Origin: Acholoe squamosa | Lineage: Eukaryota > Annelida > Polychaeta > Phyllodocida > Polynoidae | NCBI GenBank assembly: GCA_949317995.1 | Contig: OX439041.1 | Span: forward strand, 16,709,501 to 16,773,500 | Reading direction: 5' to 3' | DNA length: 64,000 bases | In this document: in pieces, positions 34,684-44,241 of the stretch | How positions within the stretch are numbered: position 1 is the first letter of the stretch | How the letters are laid out: the number at the start of each line of letters is the position of its first letter | Translations under genes and position numbers: made by a program | The notes under the pieces: generated by a model | What the model saw: only the letters and a program-made list of their open reading frames with translations | Told to the model about the DNA's origin: nothing | Databases searched by the model: none

Positions 34684-35200
34684 GGAGTATATCAATTTCA
34701 TATTGAGAACACATGTGCTTTCATCAAAAGGTGGTATACGTTAGAATCGATCAACACGTTGCTTTCTCTTCTAGAAGAGAACTCAGACTTCTTGAGAAAG
34801 ATGTGTCATTACTCAAAGAAAACATTCGACTCCTTTTGTCAAGAGTGTGTCAACCGAATGTTGTGTAGCAAAGTTCCTTACCCCGGTGTACCAGCTGCTT
34901 AACTGAGAAGTATCATGTCCAGAAAAACTGAATGGAGTACTTGGTATAGTTCTTCAGTGGATTTCACTTGTAATATTGATGAGATGTGGATGGGGATGGG
35001 GGAATACGCCTTACACCTATCCTTTATTTCAAGAGGGTACTTGCTCCAAAGTTGTACACCAAGATTACACCATATACAGTCTGAATTATGACAAACAAAA
35101 GTTGAATGTGTACAGCTCAATGTGTGGGTTCTGTCATGTTCCTCTCCGATATTCAACTATGTTATGTAGAGAGTGTGGACTTGTATTCAGCGACTTGTAA
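34684..35200 (+). pseudogene. Cys-rich zinc-ribbon protein of element 1, 5'-truncated and frameshifted
   Basis: Pieces in different frames align in order with the intact 290-residue protein of element 2 (48515-47643). They are GVYQFH...YTLES...LLEENSDF..MC, then C-x2-C...PGV (34684-34902), then a middle segment, then CGFCHVPL...LCRECGLVF at the C-terminus (to stop 35198-35200). The last part is a CxxC-x11-CxxC zinc ribbon. Its N-terminal half is not found upstream of the MITE. Position just downstream of the polymerase is the same in both elements. No function is known. Confidence 0.65.
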
Positions 35201-35505
35201 ATATTATTGAACGAAATAAAAAAATATGAAATAAAATTATGACAAATAAAAGTTGAATGGGTACTGCTCCATGTGTGGGTTCTATCATATTTCTATCCTA
35301 TATTCATATATGTTATGTAGAAAGTGTGGACTTGTATTTAATGATGTGTAAATATAATTGCTCGAAATGAAAAAAAAATGAAATGAAAATTATGATAAAT
35401 AAAAGTGGAATGGAGTACTACTCCATATGTAGGTTCTATCGTATTACTATCCAATATCTAACTACCTCATGTAAAAAATAAAATGTGAACTTGTATAAGG
35501 TCAGT
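35085..35505 (+). repeat. Triplicated 3' end of the zinc-ribbon gene
   Basis: Three tandem, progressively diverged copies of about 152 bp start at 35085, 35236 and 35389. Each carries ATTATGAYAAAYAAAAGT, GAATG, TACTRCTCCATRTG and TGTGGACTTGTAT or derivatives. Only the first keeps the coding frame. Confidence 0.75.
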
Positions 35506-35679
35506 TCTCATGAAAATGGAGCACATGGCCCAGGAGAAGAAAAGATCTGAAGTACTCAGATGTCTTTTATTTCTTATGTGCTGAAAGGCAGTATGTAAAG
35601 TTAATTACTCACAAAATTAGGAACACTAATTATGAAAATTAACAATTTTATGACAGTTTTAGGAAGAAAACTGTAGGAC

Positions 35680-36396
35680 CTACGTACGGTGATGAATCTT
35701 GTATATGAACATGTTACATGGATTGCTATAAAATAGAATGATATGTAAAAAAACTGATATATTTTGTTCATACAGTCATATAAATATGTTGGCTAGGTGT
35801 CTTTATCATGTATGTCAATGGTAAGAATAGATTATGCTGCAATCAATTATACCTCTTTATGGTGCTGGACCTATGTACGGTGATGTCTATGCATTGCAGT
35901 CATTATCTTAACATATTTATTGATTTCTGGTATTGTAACTTCCTCATAGTACTGTTCTTTAGTCAATTGAAGTATATCAACTGGCTAATAGATAGCATTA
36001 GCTATCTTTATCATTCTATGGCATAGGTTTCAATCATAGACCTATGCATGGTGATGTACCTATGTACGGTGATATTTCCATGATTTCTCCCCATAGATCA
36101 TAATGTATTCATCCAATTATGACAATATTTTGCCTGTATATTCCCTGGACCACATGTATTAACATGTTCTAAAATAATTTACTAATCATTGAGCACTCTT
36201 CTTCAATCAATGATGTAATGTATCTACGTACGGTCATGCTAAGAGGTACACCACATGCTTGTCAGTCCTATAGGTCATTGACATGTGCATGTTGGAAATA
36301 TTCTATATTGACATTACATTACCCTTATTGAGCCATAAAAACTGAGACATCTATATATCTCTAGAGGAGATATATAGATGTCTACGTACGGTGATG
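35680..36396 (+). repeat. Six spaced copies of CTAYGTACGGTGATG
   Basis: The 15-mer or close variants occur at 35680, 35871, 36042, 36060, 36224 and 36382. Spacing is about 160-190 bp, apart from one 18-bp pair. All are on the same strand, between the zinc-ribbon gene and the right TIR. This may be a decayed tandem array of about 175 bp or an iteron-like binding-site cluster. Confidence 0.6.
36345..36383. other. Perfect 17-bp hairpin next to the last 15-mer copy
   Basis: AGACATCTATATATCTC (36345-36361), loop TAGAG, then the exact complement to 36383. It touches the 15-mer at 36382-36396. Confidence 0.75.
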
Positions 36397-36888
36397 CAAA
36401 TGATAAACAACTACATTTTTCCCTATAGATAACAAGAAAATAATAGAAAATGAGCTGTGATGATGTCAAAATTTTCGTTTTTCATTTCTACAATAGTCCA
36501 TATGAAAAGTGTTATCATGCACCTTATTTTACTTCAAATAAATCACATAATGTGTTTTACTTATATTTTTTCCAGTTGAAAACCTTTAAAATATCCACCC
36601 CTTACCCTCTTATCACTACATAGGTAAAAGTGGGTACCCATGGTATGATAATGTTAGCAGCAATGTGAATGTATCAATAGCAAAGCAGTTAGACCTCCTG
36701 TTAAGTGTACATTGGCAGGGGAAGGTATGGTGAGCCCGGGCTCCATTTTCGTGAGAATTGACCATAATTATAATGACGTGTAAATATTATTAATGAAAAT
36801 AAAAAATTAAAAATTTGTTCGTAAAGTTTTATTTCCAGTGGACCCGCCCCTGCCCCAAGGGGTCGGTCTTTGGTTAAAATAATTAATT

Positions 36889-37601
36889 TCCCCCCCAAAA
36901 AAGGGCCCCCTAAAACCCCCCCAATGTTTTTCAAATTTTTTTTTGGCAAGCTTTCAGCTTCCCTTTTTTTTTATTTATAAAGAAATATCTCATTATAGTC
37001 ACACCCTCATCTACATAATTAACTACACCTCTTTATGCTAATAAGATCACGTGACTACTTGCATACAGCTGATGGTATGACGTGTGGACAGCCAACCAAT
37101 CAGAGGTCTCCATTTTGGCAGAAAATTTAAAAATAAAGTCATGTAACCAAATTTCAAATTTCCCACCAAAATGACGACCTCTGATTGGTCCATTCAAATT
37201 AGGGTCATGTGACCTTATTTGCGGCCACGCTTTTAAGGTAAATGACGGGGGACCAGTCCCAAAAGCAGGTCATGAACGGTGCATTCGGTACCATTCATTT
37301 ACCCCCGTCATTTACCAATTAGCTTTTAGCTTATTTGCATAATAGAGGTCACGTGACCTAAACAGCCAGCCAATCAGAGGACGCCATTTTGGCAGCACAC
37401 CACAGGGGTCTGGGTCACGTGACCATTTTGAATTTCCAGCCAAAAGGGAGGGTTCTGATTGGTCCATTTTGGCGCCACACCGCGGGGATCTAGGTCACGT
37501 GACCCCCCATTTGAATTTCCTGCCAAAAGGGAGGTCTCTGATTGGCTGTATCCCGGGTGAGCAATTTCCTTAGATTAGCTATAGTCCCGTTCCAATACAC
37601 T
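36889..37601 (-). repeat. Right terminal inverted repeat of element 1
   Basis: Complement of the left TIR, with the same order of CCAAT boxes and GTCACGTGACC palindromes, ending CCCGTTCCAATACACT. It carries an extra segment around 37220-37330 not present in the left copy, which includes the 80-bp palindromic insert at 37237-37316. Confidence 0.85.
37237..37316. mobile_element. Small palindromic insert in right TIR
   Basis: Perfect 15-bp inverted ends GGTAAATGACGGGGG and CCCCCGTCATTTACC. It is missing from the left TIR. Only 80 bp long and non-coding. Confidence 0.6.
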
Positions 37602-37854
37602 CCATCATCAAATATGTCACTCTCAGTTTCATATCTGCTGTTATACCACGATTTCTTGGTCACTCAGTGCTTTTTGGTGGCTATTCCCATACACATATCT
37701 GTCGTTATTGCACACCCTACAGGCTGTAACATCAATTTTGTAAGGCGTGCTGTTATCCATGTAAGGCGTGCTGTTCTCCATGTAAGGCGTGCTGTTATCC
37801 AGGATAACAGCACGCCTCTCATGTCATACGTTACATGTTAAAACCCACGAAATT

Positions 37855-37931
37855 TTCCAGGCCAGGGTAGGGATCGAACCTGCAGCTTCACATCCCAAAT
37901 CCAACTCCCTATGCACTGCGCCACAGGGACT
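37855..37931 (-). repeat. tRNA-derived SINE head
   Basis: The minus strand reads TCCCTGTGGCGCAGTGCAT with a Pol III A box (TGGCGCAGTGC), then GGTTCGATCCC (B box) about 45 nt later. The acceptor arms do not pair, so it is a tRNA-like SINE rather than a working tRNA. Confidence 0.55.
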
Positions 37932-37935
37932 GACG

Positions 37936-38533
37936 AGAGGTGGTTGGCTAGAACTAAACCAAGCAAAGGAATCCTAGCCGGGCCCCGAGGCGTGTGTACC
38001 GATCGTGTCGCTGTCCGCTGCTGGGCGAGGAGGTGTATTCTACACAAACATAACCGCGAGAAGCTTCTTTTTTCGCCGTGTGCGCTGTCGCTGTCTGCTG
38101 CCGGGCGAGGAGGTGTATGTACCGATCGTGTACACACAATGGCTGGCATCGAGTCCCGGGGAGGGGGAATAATTTTTGTTTTCAACTTGAATTTATTGGT
38201 ATAATATTGATTATTTATTGGTTTCGTGGTATAAAATAAGTAGTCAATGGATAACTCATGACTTGTGTGTGTTAGCAAAGGCTAATAACACTCGGCCTAC
38301 GGCCTCGTGTCATTATCCTTCACTAACACACACGCGTCATGAGTTATCCATTGATTACTTGTTCAGTGCAGAATCGTCACCACACCCACATCAGGTGATG
38401 GTTTCAGTTTCACTTCCATATTATAGAAGCAGTCACCCTATGAAACTACTGGTAGGCTTGATCCAAATACATTCCTATCTCCAAAATCACTGTCTGCAGT
38501 CCTATATTGGCACACCCTCCCCTTAGTACATGT
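37936..38533. other. Spacer with short tandem duplication and a large palindrome
   Basis: CGCTGTCYGCTGCYGGGCGAGGAGGTGTA occurs twice (about 38007 and 38088) in a GC-rich stretch. At 38239-38362 the arms AAGTAGTCAATGGATAACTCATGAC and GTCATGAGTTATCCATTGATTACTT form a palindrome around a CTCGGCCTACGGCCTCG core, likely a MITE. No gene is seen. Confidence 0.5.
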
Positions 38534-38835
38534 TTTAGTATAGTCATGGTGTAGTATAGTCATAAAGGTAGAGGGCGCCACCGCATGGGAGTAGAATAGG
38601 GAGATGGCTCTGTTTGCTGCTGAGCGCCCCCTATAGGCCGTAGGGTGCCCGTGTCAGCAGTCAGCAGACTCATCGACAGACGAAGGCGGAGGGGGCGTGA
38701 GAGGAGGACGTGCTGTTGGCAGCTCCCTGTCCACACCAGACCAGTGAATATAAATCAACGAGTGAATACAAGACCTACAAGAAAAGAACCTGAGTTGCTC
38801 TTTATTAATGGGGACATACCATCGACAACCCCACA
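38534..38835 (+). repeat. 5' LTR
   Basis: 302 bp, ending ...CAACCCCACA; nearly identical to 56049-56350. Its second base differs (TT against TG in the 3' copy). It begins with a doubled TAGTATAGTCAT phrase and holds a TATA-like AATATAAATC. Confidence 0.9.
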
Positions 38836-38836
38836 G

Positions 38837-38854
38837 TGGTGCCTTATGACCAGG
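38837..38854 (+). other. Primer binding site
   Basis: TGGTGCCTTATGACC begins one base after the 5' LTR. TGG matches the CCA end of a tRNA primer; the tRNA identity was not determined. Confidence 0.55.
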
Positions 38855-39918
38855 ATCTTGTTAATTAGGTCAGCTCGTTAATCACTGGCTGGTGTGGCTG
38901 AAGAAGAGAAGGAAGAGCAAAATAACCCGACGAGACTCGCACGTGGCTCGTGGAATATTCAAGTCCTTCGTATAATAAGATGGCTGTGTCGGAATTCACA
39001 AAGAAGTGAGTAGGAAACACATTAATTAAGTGCCTAATTAGTAAATGAGAGAGTAAGTGCCAAGTAATTGAAGTGAAGTGCCATTAGCAACAAGTAACCA
39101 AAGTGCTATAAGTGACTGAAACTGTCTCAGAAGTCTATTCACGTGGAGCTGTACTGTAAATTGAAAATCTAAAGTCTTCTCTCTCTGTTCTATAGTAAAG
39201 GGAGGTTGATATGTTTTATGTATAAAAAGTATTGGGTGTGTCCCTGACTGAAGGTCAAACTTCCTTTGTTGCTGCACCGCTGTTATCAGAAGCAGACGGC
39301 AAGCACCGGGTCAGCTATCTGGATGCCATGGTAACAGTACTAAGGTTACCCAGACCGGGGACTGTATTGTAGTAAACACCCAACCACTTTAGCTGTTTGT
39401 TTCAAGTAACCTGTATCTTGGATATAACAAGTGACTAAGGACCATTCATTTAAAATTTGGTTTCATTCAATTGTCCAATTAAAGGTGTTATTAGTAGAGT
39501 GCTGTGCGCTATTTATTATGAAATATTGTAAGTGTGTTATTATAAGGACAATATTGAGAAATTAGTGTCCCTTTGTTAAGAAGTTGAGTGATAATTATCT
39601 AATGGGTAGTACTGATGTATGCAGTGAGATGTGGTATTGGAATTAAATGTTTAAGGGGCTGGATTACTATATAGTGGACTGTAGAGGCCTTTACACTGTA
39701 CAAATTGGTCCTAGCTGAGAAGCTCAAAGCTAGCCCTTTCCAGCTGTGTAGACTGGCTAAATAATTCTATTTCACTGAGTAGCTGACTCAATGTTAAAAA
39801 GTGTCTCTGCTAGTAATCAGATCTGGGCCACTACTTCCTCAAACACGGAATGGATATATCACTTGTGGGCTGGTGGTTGTCTTAGCAACCAGTACAAGTT
39901 CAGACACGTACCATATCA

Positions 39919-40222
39919 CACTGAAAACATGGAAGATCTGAAACTAGTCAGTGGTGACCACTTTAGGTCCTCAAGTTGACGATACCTAAAACTACAGCTT
40001 TAGGTAGTCAAAATGACGACTTTAGGTCGTCATCCTGACGACCTGAGTCATCAGGATGACAATACTGACAGTACAGAGTCGTCATATTGATGACTCAGGT
40101 CATCAGGATGACGACCTAAAGTCGTCATTTTGACTACCTAAAGCTGTAGTTTTAGGTATCGTCAACTTGAGGACCTAAAGTGGTCACCGCTGACTAGTTT
40201 CAGAACTTCTAGGTTTTCAGTG
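39919..40222. mobile_element. 304-bp near-perfect foldback element
   Basis: The arms of about 140 bp run from CACTGAAAAC to GTTTTCAGTG and match at nearly every base. Each arm is itself made of GACGACTTTAGGTCGTCATC-like palindromic phrases. A diverged partial copy lies at 46346-46490. No coding. Confidence 0.85.
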
Positions 40223-40938
40223 CAGGGGTAGACTTGAATAGTGCCTTGTTGTCTCACTGTGTGTATACATGTATGCATGCCGACTAATTTTGACTTCTAT
40301 TGCAGGGTTTTGTTTATGATTTCTGTCAACTGTGGTTATGTAATTAATAATCGTTAAGCATATTGGGGCTAATTGACATTAATTAGTGATAATTGGTGTT
40401 AAAATCAATAATTGCATAAAATGAGAAAAACGGGTTCAGCTTTTTCATAATTGAGCCTACATGCAAAAGTAAAATGAGATAAAGTAATTATTTATAAAAA
40501 CTAGGTCAATTAGACCCCAAAAATTACGGACTCGTCAAGCTCGTTTTTCATAATTATTGGATAGTATATCATTCGTAGATCACAAATACATATAGCATGG
40601 TACACTCTGGCAAAGGTTAAAGTTTAATTTGGCACTAACGAGCTGGCAGGGTGGAGCTGTAACGTTTGCCTGCGATCAATGGTGAGTGAAGTTTCATATT
40701 AAGGTGATCATCCCAAGCCAATATTTAATAAAAGTGGATGATTGCCAAGGGGTGGATAAGCATTGATGAAGTAGCAGAGTCATCTGGTGGCAGAATCTAA
40801 AAGTAAGAGTTAGAGTGTAACAAACTCAAGGGGTTGGGTTAGCTAGGTAAGTCTGTTAGTTTGAGTAAGCTGCTTAGTCTGTGTAGAGTAGAGATTGGGA
40901 AGGATGGCGGCCAGCTTGTTCCTGCAGGTCTGGTCAGG

Positions 40939-42748
40939 TTGCAGAACACCAATTGACGGGAGGTGGCAGCAGGAGACACTTTGTAGGTCCGCACTGAAGG
41001 GTGTTGTACAATGATAATTGGTCTAAAATCTGACAGTGGGTAGGCAAACCAGGTATCAAATTAATCCTTAGGGTGTATATTAATCGATTTGAGTGTTATT
41101 TGGGCTGATATTTGAGGGTAAGTTGAGGGGGGTGCACTCTTTTCAATTACAGAATTTATTGTAATCATTCACTGCAAAACCCCCAAATCTGGGTATGTCC
41201 GCACTCTACGGACGATAGCAGAAAAGTTAATTACATTGTACCACATCTCATGGCCCTAAATTAATGGGAAAAATGTGTGCCTACATGAAAATAACAGTGG
41301 CTAATCCCAGAAATTCGCACAAATATTTTATTTTCGCCCATATGCTATATAAGCCAACAGTGAGAAAATAATTAGTGTCCTGCAGCCTCTACAGGCTATA
41401 TAGGGCCTTCTACCAAGTTTGTCAAATTTCGCTAAAATGTGTTTATTTTGCTTAGGGTAAGTCAGTTTGACAATGTTATGGTGAGAAAGGGCAAGGGAAT
41501 CAATAAAATTAATAAGAAATCACTGAAAATCGTAGTAGCGGAGTTTCGGCCTTGGAGAGGTTTATGAGAAATATTCTGGTGTCAATCCGCAAGCCTGATA
41601 CTTCTCTCTTGGGGGTGCCAGGTAACCAAAATTATGGTTTTCAGGGTCAGAATGACCTAAATTTTACATTCTCAGCTGTTTCCATCTATTTCTATCGTTC
41701 TCAGTGCTCTATGGGAGGCCTTTTCATGCATCGGGGGAAAACATCATTTTTCTCTCCCCGAGCTATGCAGCCAATGAATGTCTATTGACACTTAATAAAA
41801 TGTCCTTGTATTCACCATATCTGGTTTATTTTTTCGTCCTCACATGGGGGAGCTTGAATAATGTGTAAATAGGGCCATCTAAGCCATTACACATGGAGTT
41901 AAGATGCATTTTGTTGAATTTATTCCTTTATAACATTATATTTCTGAGGGTTTTTCATACATTTTAGCCAGATATTTCTGTGAATTATAGCACCTAGAGA
42001 GAGAATAACACTCAGCACCTCAGGTGGTGCCCCTTGGCTATCAGCATGTCAAATTTCTTGGCCCTGTGACCATTTTTTCTATGGGAAAGGACCATACCTC
42101 CATGTCAATGCTAGAAATCGATGAAATCTACTGAGAGCGCACAGACTGATACCCGCTATGGGAATTGATTCTCAGAGAGATTTGAGGGGCCTGAGGGGCA
42201 TAAAAGTAAAAGATTCTGGATAAGACATTACTGGGCCAGTGAATATAAGCTTTCCAAGCTATTTCATTGACCACCAAGATTCCAACCCAGGCCTTTAGGT
42301 TGCAGAACACCAATTGACGGGAGGTGGCAGCAGGAGACACTTTGTAGGTCCGCACTGAAGGGTGTTGTACAATGATAATTGGTCTAAAATCTGACAGTGG
42401 GTAGGCAAACCTGGTATCAAATTAATCCTTAGGGTGTATATTAATCGATTTGAGTGTTATTTGGGCTGATATTTGAGGGTAAGTTGAGGGGGGTGCACTC
42501 TTTTCAATTACAGAATTTATTGTAATCATTCACTGCAAAACCCCCAAATCTGGGTATGTCCGCACTCTACGGACGATAGCAGAAAAGTTAATTACATTGT
42601 ACCACATCTCATGGCCCTAAATTAATGGGAAAAATGTGTGCCTACATGAAAATAACAGTGGCTAATCCCAGAAATTCGCACAAATATTTTATTTTCGCCC
42701 ATATGCTATATAAGCCAACAGTGAGAAAATAATTAGTGTCCTGCAGCC
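40939..42748. mobile_element. Nested terminal-repeat element (TRIM-like)
   Basis: Two direct 449-bp repeats (40939-41387 and 42300-42748) differ at about one base and enclose 912 bp without a coding region. GTCAGG flanks the whole unit (40933-40938 and 42749-42754). Direct terminal repeats plus a 6-bp duplication fit a terminal-repeat retrotransposon in miniature; primer site and polypurine tract are not obvious. Confidence 0.75.
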
Positions 42749-43122
42749 GTCAGGCATACAGCTCGGCCATCTAGGAGTCTAGGCTAGAAGTAGGAATGGC
42801 CAGAAGCTTGGAGCTCTCTGGTGAGTAAGTGTAGCGTAAGGGTTGGGTTGATGAAGGTCTCCTGGAACCAAGACTAAAGTCCATAGTGCTACTGCCACCA
42901 CCTGGTAGGAAGGGTATGAACTAGAACAGTTGAGACTAGTGGTTCCAGCTTTTGCTGCTAGGGGAGGCTCTGTGTATGATGATGTCAATAGTGGCACTGG
43001 TAAGCACTAGGGGTCTCTTGTGCTACCTGGTGTCTGTGTGTGAGGCACATAGGCTTAATTAGAGAAGAAGTTAGGAACATTTTAGATCGAGATAGATTAA
43101 AGTATAGTGAAAATAAACTACA

Positions 43123-44235
43123 ATGGAGGAGCTACAGAGACTTCTTGCGGATCGGGAGGCCCGCCTGAACCAACAGCAAGGGGCTATGAATATGCTACAG
43201 CAGAGTGTAACGCAGCTGCAAGGGCAGTTGGCGGCTGCACAGGCCCCTGGCGAGGGAGAGGTTGTGCGATCAATATATCGCATGAGCAAGGAGCTAGTGG
43301 TCTCTCAGTTGCTTTCGGGGGTACCTCAGTACAAAGGCGATCCACGAGGATACAGGGACTGGGTACGAACCATCGAACGGGCAGGAGTTGCTACAGAGGA
43401 TGCCGATGAGATGAGGATCCGCCTGGCTGTATGTTCTGCTAAAGGTCCTGTCGGTGACTTCATTACTCGATATATGAGGGACGACCGAGTGACCACGTGG
43501 GCCGAACTCAAAGAAGAGATAAAACTCCGATTCCCAGACGAACCAGATGAGAGTATATCCGCTGGGTTGCTAAGAAGAATCAAGCAACGTACTGGAGAGA
43601 GTGCTGCCCTCTTCGGAGAGAGGATAGTGACAGTGGCTTCTGAGGCATTCCCAGAGCATGCCATCGATAACCTGATCATAACCACCATGATGATAGAGGC
43701 TTTCATCGATGGGGTATTGGACTCTGGGACATCTAAGAAAGTTCTTAGACTAAAAAAGGATGGCAAAATAAAGAGGATAGAAGACGCTGTAAGGGTGGCC
43801 AAAGATGATGTTGACGTGGCGCAGCGGATAAAAGCGCGAAGGGGGGATATTCCCACACCAATGGACGTTGACCCCATACAAGGCCAGGGTAGAGGTCAAA
43901 ATTCGTCATGGAATCAAGGTCAAGGTCAAGTTGAAGGACAGTCTTGGAGTCGAGGTCAAGGAAAAACAACCTTGGCATGTTACCAGTGTGGACAGAAGGG
44001 TCATATGAGAAAGGATTGTCATAGCATTATGTGCTACGCGTGTAATGGGTATGGCCATATGGCGCGAAACTGTCCTGTGCTTAAGGAAAGGTGGCAACAA
44101 CCACAACAAGGATGGCGTCAACAACAGCCACAACAACAGGCTCAGTACAGGCAGCCACAAGAGCAAGCACATTATCAACAGCCGTTAAACATTCAGGGGA
44201 CCCGTCAGCCGCCGGTACAGGGTCCGAGGTTGTAA
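43123..44235 (+). CDS. gag: Gag polyprotein (370 aa, intact)
   Basis: Coiled-coil N-terminus (Leu/Gln-rich, residues 1-40), a central retrotransposon-gag capsid region (about 60-235; [13 protein letters not shown] and W-x2-L-x3-I-x2-RF patterns), then a Gly/Gln-rich linker. Two CCHC zinc knuckles follow, [14 protein letters not shown] (286-299) and [14 protein letters not shown] (304-317), which bind RNA. A Gln-rich tail contains the frameshift site near its end. This is the only intact gene of the element. Confidence 0.92.
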   Translation: MEELQRLLADREARLNQQQGAMNMLQQSVTQLQGQLAAAQAPGEGEVVRSIYRMSKELVVSQLLSGVPQYKGDPRGYRDWVRTIERAGVATEDADEMRIRLAVCSAKGPVGDFITRYMRDDRVTTWAELKEEIKLRFPDEPDESISAGLLRRIKQRTGESAALFGERIVTVASEAFPEHAIDNLIITTMMIEAFIDGVLDSGTSKKVLRLKKDGKIKRIEDAVRVAKDDVDVAQRIKARRGDIPTPMDVDPIQGQGRGQNSSWNQGQGQVEGQSWSRGQGKTTLACYQCGQKGHMRKDCHSIMCYACNGYGHMARNCPVLKERWQQPQQGWRQQQPQQQAQYRQPQEQAHYQQPLNIQGTRQPPVQGPRL

Positions 44236-44241
44236 GGCGGC
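44184..44241 (+). promoter_or_regulatory. -1 ribosomal frameshift signal between gag and pol
   Basis: Heptamer G TTA AAC (44184-44190) is exactly in the gag zero frame. After a 7-nt spacer, GGACCC (44198-44203) pairs with GGGTCC (44220-44225). GCCGCC (44208-44213) pairs with GGCGGC (44236-44241). The stems interleave as an H-type pseudoknot. The gag stop (44233-44235) lies in the last loop. A -1 shift enters the protease-RT frame. Pairing was read by eye, not computed. Confidence 0.85.

Larger units (their letters stand above)
25978..37601. mobile_element. Element 1: TIR-bounded DNA element with polymerase B, BIR, death-domain, PC4-like and zinc-ribbon genes
   Basis: Long inverted repeats (25978-27001 and 36889-37601) bound an approximately 11.6-kb unit. 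Minus-strand genes: BIR protein and death-domain protein. Plus-strand genes: PC4-like protein, family-B DNA polymerase, zinc-ribbon protein. All are interrupted, so it is a fossil. The polymerase resembles the protein-primed type of Polintons and adintoviruses, and the outer tip starts AGTGTAT. I found no integrase, FtsK/HerA ATPase, adenain protease or capsid gene, and no matching target duplication (flanks GTATAT and CCATCA). Related element 2 at 46335-51632 keeps polymerase-zinc ribbon order. It may be a virus-like or plasmid-like lineage of linear DNA elements. Confidence 0.75.
38855..43122 (+). other. Long leader of the retroelement, mostly inserted sequence
   Basis: About 4.3 kb with no coding frame of interest. 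It includes a 304-bp foldback (39919-40222) and a 1.8-kb terminal-repeat element (40939-42748). The remaining leader is AT-rich and unrecognised. Confidence 0.6.

Noticed and set aside
25970-37610. Target duplication of element 1
   Set aside because: Flanks GTATAT and CCATCA do not match, so I could not confirm an insertion footprint; the boundary rests on the TIRs only.
43326-43877. 183-codon minus-strand frame
   Set aside because: Antisense of intact gag.
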